This document shows, piece after piece, positions 8,039 to 11,993 of a stretch of DNA of 11,993 bases (its first letter is position 1; every line of letters begins with the position of its first letter). The translations under genes were made by a program, and so were the position numbers. The DNA is from an uncultured Eubacteriales bacterium (GTDB lineage Bacteria; Bacillota; Clostridia; Oscillospirales; CAG-272): NCBI GenBank assembly GCA_934474225.1, contig CAKSLU010000039.1, positions 1 through 11,993 of the forward strand, written 5' to 3'. The notes beneath the pieces were generated by a model. The model made no database searches and had not been told where the DNA came from. It saw nothing but the letters and a program-made list of their open reading frames with translations.

Positions 8039-10204
8039 ATGAACGGATTTTTTGCACGCTGCGGCGAATTTCTGAAAAACGAGCCGAATCTGCGCGCGCT
8101 CTTCCCGCCGAAAGCCCCCGCGGGCGAACTTTCCCGCGCCGAACGGGCGCGGCTGCGCGGCAGACGCAATGCGTTTTTCTTCCTGTTTTTGCCGCTGGCG
8201 GTCTTCTATATGGAGGTCGTGTTCCACTTTGCCGTCTACGGCGAACTGCCGCTGCGCACACTGCTTGTTTTGCTGCTGTTCTCCGGCGCGTTCGGCTTTC
8301 TCTTCGGCGGCATCGCGCTGCTGATGCCCCTGCCGGTCAACCGCATCTTCACCACGGTCGTTTTCACCGTCACCACGCTGGTGTTTGAGTCGCAGTATGT
8401 CTATTTCCGCTTTTTCAAGAGCTATTACCGCTTTGCCACCATGGGCATGGCGGGCGGCGCGCTGCGCGACTTCTGGCGCGAGACGCTCTCCACCATTTCG
8501 ACATCCTGGTTCGGCATCCTGCTGCTGGCGCTGCCGCTGATTTTCTTCCTCGCAAGGCGGAAGAACTATGCCCCCGCCTTTGCGCCGACCTTTGCCTTCC
8601 GCATTTACCTGCTCGTGCTGGCGCTCTGCCTCCACCTCCTGGCGGTGGGCGTGGTCTCGCTCGACAACGGCGACTTCGGCGACCGGCATTACTACAAAAA
8701 CGAGTTTTCGGCAACCGAGGCGGTCAAACGCTTCGGCGTCATCACCGATATGCGCCTGGATGTGCATGTCACGCTCTTCGGCGAGCGCACGGCGGACGAC
8801 GATCCGAGCGGCGGCGAATCGGTGAACCCGTTTGAATCGACGACCGACCCGGAGGCAACCACCGAGCCTGCCGACACCGCCGAGAGCACTGAGGCGACCA
8901 CCGAGCCGCCCGCGCCCAAAGAATACGGCGACAACGTGATGGACATCGACTTCGCGGCGCTTGCCGAGGCGGAAACGAACAAGGACATCAAGGCGGCGCA
9001 CGAATACTTCGGCAGCCTCACGCCGACGAAGCAAAACGCCTACACCGGCATGTTCAAGGGCAAAAACCTCATCTTCATGACGCTCGAGGGCTTCTCCTAC
9101 AAGACGATCGACAAGGACCGCACGCCGACGCTCTACAAGATGGCGACCGAGGGCTTTGTCTTCAACAACTATTACAATTCGCTCTGGGGCGGCAGCACCG
9201 CGACCGGCGAGTACACCACGATGACCGGGCTGTTTCACAACAGCGCCAAGTGCCTCGAGATGAGCGCGAAGGACAATATGTACTTCACGATGGGCAATCA
9301 GCTCTCGCGCCTCGGGTACAAGACCTATGCGTTCCACAACCATTATTATACCTACTACGGGCGCGACAAGTCGCATCCCAACTTTGGCTATGAATTCATC
9401 GCCATCAACAACGGGCTTGAGGGGCTGACCGACTGCTGGCCGCGCTCGGACTACGAGATGGCGGTCGCCACCCTGCCGTATTACATCAACCTCGAGCAGC
9501 CGTGGCACGCCTATTACATGACGGTCAGCGGCCACGCCAACTATTCGTTCATGGGCAACAACATGTCCAAGCGGCACAAGGATGTCGTGGAGAATCTGAC
9601 CTGCTCGGACAACGTCAAGGCGTACCATGCCTGCCAGTACGAGGTCGAGCTGATGCTCGAGGAGCTGGTGCGGCAGCTGGACGAGGCGGGTGAGCTTGAG
9701 AACACGGTCTTCGTGATGAACGCCGACCACTATCCGTATGCGCTCTCGGACAGCGAACTTGCCGAGCTGTACGGCATTCCCGAGGCGGGCATCCACAAGA
9801 ATTTTGATTTGCTCCGCAACGGGCTGATTATTTGGAGCGCGTCCATGACCGAGCCGGTCGTGGTTGACAAGCCCTGCTCGTCGATTGACATTATCCCGAC
9901 CATCTCCAACCTGTTCGGGCTGGAATACGATTCGCGCCTCCTTTCGGGCGTGGACATTCTATCCGACACGATGCCGCTGGTCATCCTCAATCAGGACGGC
10001 GACGGCAGCGCGTGGAACTGGATCAACGCCTACGGCGAGTACCACAGCGCGACCAAGACTTTCACGCCCTACCCCGGCTTTGAGGCGAGCGCTGACGAGA
10101 TTGACGCCTATGTCAAGCAGATGAACGGCATCGTCCAGCGCAAGAATAAGTATGCGCACCTGATTCTCGAGAAGAATTATTACGCGTATTTGTTCGGAAA
10201 TTGA
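8039..10204 (+). CDS. LtaS-like membrane sulfatase / phosphoglycerol transferase
   Basis: A 721-aa protein of the alkaline phosphatase/sulfatase superfamily with lipoteichoic-acid-synthase architecture. There are five predicted membrane helices in the first 210 residues (about 45-66, 71-95, 100-124, 155-172 and 186-207). A hydrophilic Thr/Glu/Pro-rich linker follows (about 255-295), then an extracellular sulfatase domain from about 340. Likely active-site residues, by analogy with S. aureus LtaS, are E350 (MTLEG), nucleophile T387 (GGSTATGE), H499 (TVSGH) and D563-H564 (NADHYPY). Family members transfer glycerol-phosphate from phosphatidylglycerol to a polymer or to glycolipids, or act as phosphoethanolamine/phosphoglycerol transferases; which applies here cannot be told. 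The ATG has GGAGGTG (8027-8033) 5 nt upstream. It is monocistronic with its own promoter; a repeat lies between its stop and the next terminator. Confidence 0.9.
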   Translation: MNGFFARCGEFLKNEPNLRALFPPKAPAGELSRAERARLRGRRNAFFFLFLPLAVFYMEVVFHFAVYGELPLRTLLVLLLFSGAFGFLFGGIALLMPLPVNRIFTTVVFTVTTLVFESQYVYFRFFKSYYRFATMGMAGGALRDFWRETLSTISTSWFGILLLALPLIFFLARRKNYAPAFAPTFAFRIYLLVLALCLHLLAVGVVSLDNGDFGDRHYYKNEFSATEAVKRFGVITDMRLDVHVTLFGERTADDDPSGGESVNPFESTTDPEATTEPADTAESTEATTEPPAPKEYGDNVMDIDFAALAEAETNKDIKAAHEYFGSLTPTKQNAYTGMFKGKNLIFMTLEGFSYKTIDKDRTPTLYKMATEGFVFNNYYNSLWGGSTATGEYTTMTGLFHNSAKCLEMSAKDNMYFTMGNQLSRLGYKTYAFHNHYYTYYGRDKSHPNFGYEFIAINNGLEGLTDCWPRSDYEMAVATLPYYINLEQPWHAYYMTVSGHANYSFMGNNMSKRHKDVVENLTCSDNVKAYHACQYEVELMLEELVRQLDEAGELENTVFVMNADHYPYALSDSELAELYGIPEAGIHKNFDLLRNGLIIWSASMTEPVVVDKPCSSIDIIPTISNLFGLEYDSRLLSGVDILSDTMPLVILNQDGDGSAWNWINAYGEYHSATKTFTPYPGFEASADEIDAYVKQMNGIVQRKNKYAHLILEKNYYAYLFGN

Positions 10205-10212
10205 GCGAGGGA

Positions 10213-10288
10213 AGCCTCCCTTGTGTAAAGGGTGAGGTGTACGAGACGCATCGCGTCTCGTACAGCTCACCCCTTGCACAGGGGAGCC
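10213..10288 (+). repeat. Compact TIR element (internally deleted, near-perfect foldback)
   Basis: A 76-bp version of the element. The left arm starts AGCCTCCCTTGTGTAAAGGG, and the right arm is the inverse of AGGCTCCCCTGTGCAAGGGG. Both lead straight into a central hairpin GTACGAGACGC-ATC-GCGTCTCGTAC (10239-10263), which is the third hairpin of cassette C. The core and small hairpins are missing. The whole element can form one stem of about 36 pairs. It begins 8 bp after the sulfatase stop and has no T run. Confidence 0.85.
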
Positions 10289-10294
10289 GAAGGA

Positions 10295-10382
10295 CACGCA
10301 CAAACCCGGTAGGGGTCGGCGCCTTCGACGACCCGCGAAAGCCGCGGCATAGACGGGCGACCAATGGTCGCCCCTACGGTTG
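10295..10382 (-). repeat. Modules E and D, inverted
   Basis: Module E (10295-10335) contains CACAAACCCGGTAGGGGTCG and the stem GGTCG/CGACC. Module D (10353-10382) has the hairpin GGGCGACC-AAT-GGTCGCCC (10355-10373) followed by CCTACGGT. The order and the 17-bp E-D spacing mirror those at 7597-7687. Together with the compact element at 10213 this is an inverted D-E-TIR composite. The ATG at 10364 lies in this repeat and is not a credible start for the next gene. Confidence 0.75.
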
Positions 10383-10434
10383 AATGGAAACAGCCTGCGC
10401 CGCTTTCCCCCGCAAAACACCTGCATAAAAATAC

Positions 10435-10476
10435 CCACCTCCGGCAACACTTTCTGTGTTTCGGAGGTGGTTTTTT
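10435..10476 (+). terminator. Intrinsic terminator overlapping the spoVAF ribosome binding site
   Basis: Stem CCACCTCCG/CGGAGGTGG (10435-10443 with 10462-10470), with an inner stem AACAC/GTGTT (10446-10450 with 10456-10460) and a TTTCT loop, followed by T6 (10471-10476). An A5 tract (10427-10431) on the left gives it a bidirectional form. It is the first good terminator after the sulfatase gene. Its 3' arm carries the Shine-Dalgarno-like GGAGGTGG (10463-10470), so folding would hide that site. Confidence 0.85.
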
Positions 10477-11884
10477 GCAATTTTCCGCATCTTTCACAGA
10501 TAACATCGCGGCGATGGACGCCTATCTTGCGCCCGACAAGAGCTTTGACCTCATCAAGCGCCGCCTGCTCGTCGGCAGCGACACGCTGGTGTTCTATTAC
10601 ATCGACGGCTTTGTCAAGGACGCCATTATGCAGCGCTTGATGCAGTATTTCCTCGGTCTTGACGGTCTGCCGCGCGGCAAAGACGCGGCAAAGCAGTTTG
10701 CCGACGCCGGCGTGCCCTATGTCGAGGTCGATGTCACCGAAGACCTCGAAGCAGCGGCGACACTGGTGCTGTCGGGCGGCGTCGTTGCCCTCGGCGAACC
10801 CTTCGGCGCGCATGCGGTGCTGATTGACGCGCGGACCTACCCGGTGCGCAGCGTTGCCGAGCCGGAGAGCGACCGCGTGATGCGCGGCGCGCGCGACGGC
10901 TTTGTCGAGACGCTCATCTTCAACACGGCGCTGCTCCGCCGCCGCATCCGCACGCCGAAGTTGCGCGTCATTTACAAGAGCGTCGGCAAGGAGTCGAAGA
11001 CCGACATGGCGCTGGTCTACATCGAGGGCAAGGCAAATCCGAAGTATGTCGAATACCTCGAAAAAAAGCTGGACGCTGTGGACACCGACTGCCTGCCGAT
11101 GGGGCATGAGAGCCTTGCCGAATGCCTCATCGGCAGACGGTGGTACAATCCGTTTCCCAAAATCCGCTCCACCGAGCGGCCGGACGCCGCGTCGGCGCAG
11201 CTTGCCGAGGGCAGCGTGCTCCTGCTCTGCGACACCTCGCCCGAGGCGATGATTCTGCCCACCGGCATTCTCGACTTCTTGCAGGAGACCGGCGACTATT
11301 ATTTCCCGCCGTTCACGGGGACGTATTTGCGCGTCGTGCGGCATATCATTTTTTGGCTCACGCTCTTTCTCGTGCCGCTGTGGTATCTTTTTGTCACCGA
11401 GCCGTGGCTGCTGCCGGATTGGCTCAAATTTGTCCTGCCGCGCAGCGAGGGGCGCATTCCGCTGATTTTTCAGCTGTTCCTCGTCGAGTTCATGATTGAC
11501 GGGCTGAAACTCGCGTCCATGAACACGCCGAGCATGCTTGCCAATTCGCTCAGCGTGGTCGGCGGTCTGATTCTCGGCGACTTCGCTGTGGACATCGGCT
11601 GGCTGATTCCCGAGGTCATTCTCTATATGGCGTTTGTCACGATTGCAAACTTCGCGCAGCCGAGCTATGAGCTGGGGTACGCGGTCAAGTTCATGCGCAT
11701 GCTGCTGCTTGCCGTCACCGCCGTGTTCGGCGCGTGGGGCTTCGGCATCGGGCTTGCGCTCATTGTGGTGCTGATTGCCACCAATGAGACCATCAACGGC
11801 TCGCGGTCGTATCTCTATCCGCTCATCCCGTTTGACGGTAAAGCCCTCTGCCGCCTCCTCTTCCGCGTGAAAAAAGGTGTTTGA
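10475..11884 (+). CDS. spoVAF: Spore germination protein SpoVAF (GerA family)
   Basis: A 469-aa GerA-family membrane protein, close to the length of B. subtilis SpoVAF (about 490). An N-terminal soluble domain has the SpoVAF-like LLVGSDTLVFYYIDGFVKD, the hallmark RGARDGF (137-143) followed by NTALLRRRIRTPKL, YNPFPKIRSTERPD and DTSPEAMILPT. At least four hydrophobic segments follow (about 286-308, 328-347, 360-393, 408-437), with the closing PLIPF. In B. subtilis SpoVAF sits in the spore inner membrane and, with FigP, forms a channel that amplifies the germination response; the same role is inferred here. I chose TTG 10475 because GGAGGTGG lies 4-6 nt upstream and because it keeps the segment FTDNIAAMDAYL, which aligns with the family's N-terminus. 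ATG 10514 would cut that segment and has no Shine-Dalgarno sequence. No spoVAA-AE neighbours are in view. Confidence 0.9.
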   Translation: MQFSASFTDNIAAMDAYLAPDKSFDLIKRRLLVGSDTLVFYYIDGFVKDAIMQRLMQYFLGLDGLPRGKDAAKQFADAGVPYVEVDVTEDLEAAATLVLSGGVVALGEPFGAHAVLIDARTYPVRSVAEPESDRVMRGARDGFVETLIFNTALLRRRIRTPKLRVIYKSVGKESKTDMALVYIEGKANPKYVEYLEKKLDAVDTDCLPMGHESLAECLIGRRWYNPFPKIRSTERPDAASAQLAEGSVLLLCDTSPEAMILPTGILDFLQETGDYYFPPFTGTYLRVVRHIIFWLTLFLVPLWYLFVTEPWLLPDWLKFVLPRSEGRIPLIFQLFLVEFMIDGLKLASMNTPSMLANSLSVVGGLILGDFAVDIGWLIPEVILYMAFVTIANFAQPSYELGYAVKFMRMLLLAVTAVFGAWGFGIGLALIVVLIATNETINGSRSYLYPLIPFDGKALCRLLFRVKKGV

Positions 11885-11892
11885 GGGGGGGG

Positions 11893-11993
11893 CACAAAGC
11901 AACGGGTCGTCAGGAAGTTTTTCGGTTTCGCTCGCGAAATCGTCGGCGTTCAGCCGACGAAGAAAAACTCCGCGAGACGCATCGCGTCTCGTA
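11893..11993 (+). repeat. Fragment of module E joined to cassette C, cut by window edge
   Basis: CACAAAGCAACGGGTCGTC (11893-11911) matches the left flank of module E near 4780-4800, then switches to cassette C: GTTTTTC/GAAAAAC closing stem, the GTTTCGC hairpin, GTCGGC-GTTCA-GCCGAC (11942-11958) and CGAGACGC-ATC-GCGTCTCG. In copy 1 the second hairpin has a G-T pair where this one has G-C. The sequence stops at GTA exactly as in the compact copy, so the right-hand TIR hairpin should follow outside the window. Confidence 0.75.

Noticed and set aside
10364..10474. ATG at 10364 as the start of spoVAF
   Set aside because: The first 37 codons translate repeat module D and the terminator, have no ribosome binding site, and do not resemble the family N-terminus.
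7871..11902. Two minus-strand open frames of about 640 aa opposite the sulfatase and spoVAF genes
   Set aside because: Both are antisense shadows of clearly homologous + strand genes in GC-rich DNA. Their translations are low-complexity (Arg, His, Glu, Gln rich) without domains.

Overview
The window looks like chromosomal DNA from an anaerobic, spore-forming, GC-rich member of the Clostridia, probably of the gut Oscillospirales/Ruminococcaceae kind. This is inferred from a pyruvate:ferredoxin oxidoreductase gene, a spoVAF-type spore germination gene, strong GGAGG ribosome binding sites, sigma-A promoters of Gram-positive type, and intergenic regions filled with short hairpin-rich repeats. No taxonomic search was possible.

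Layout, all genes on the + strand: (1) the 3' end of an AraC-family regulator (1-273); (2) a 196-bp repeat element (302-497); (3) nifJ, 1219 aa, with its own promoter, an operator-like dyad in the leader and a strong terminator (593-4385); (4) a gene-free stretch of about 700 bp (4386-5096) with a good promoter, a run of three stem-loops that may be a small RNA, and a dense block of at least five repeat modules; (5) a probable three-gene operon (5097-7567): MBL-fold hydrolase, ATC-hydrolase-like protein overlapping it by 4 bp, and a TcmP/LCM-type methyltransferase; (6) a composite repeat (7597-7886) followed by a terminator; (7) an LtaS-like membrane sulfatase/phosphoglycerol transferase with its own promoter (7972-10204); (8) a second composite repeat in the opposite orientation (10213-10382) and a terminator; (9) spoVAF (10475-11884), whose probable TTG start lies in the T-tract of that terminator; (10) another repeat running off the right edge.

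The genes are mostly independent: central fermentation (nifJ), cell-envelope polymer synthesis (sulfatase), spore germination (spoVAF) and one operon of unknown pathway. The most unusual content is in the intergenic repeats. They form a modular family (called here D, E, F, C and the TIR element). A compound D-E-TIR-element unit occurs in both orientations, and hairpin stems are kept while loops, or whole hairpin sequences, vary. Two of these arrays lie between a stop codon and that gene's likely terminator, so they should be transcribed as 3' UTR. The second notable item is the spoVAF start region, where terminator, Shine-Dalgarno sequence and start codon overlap.
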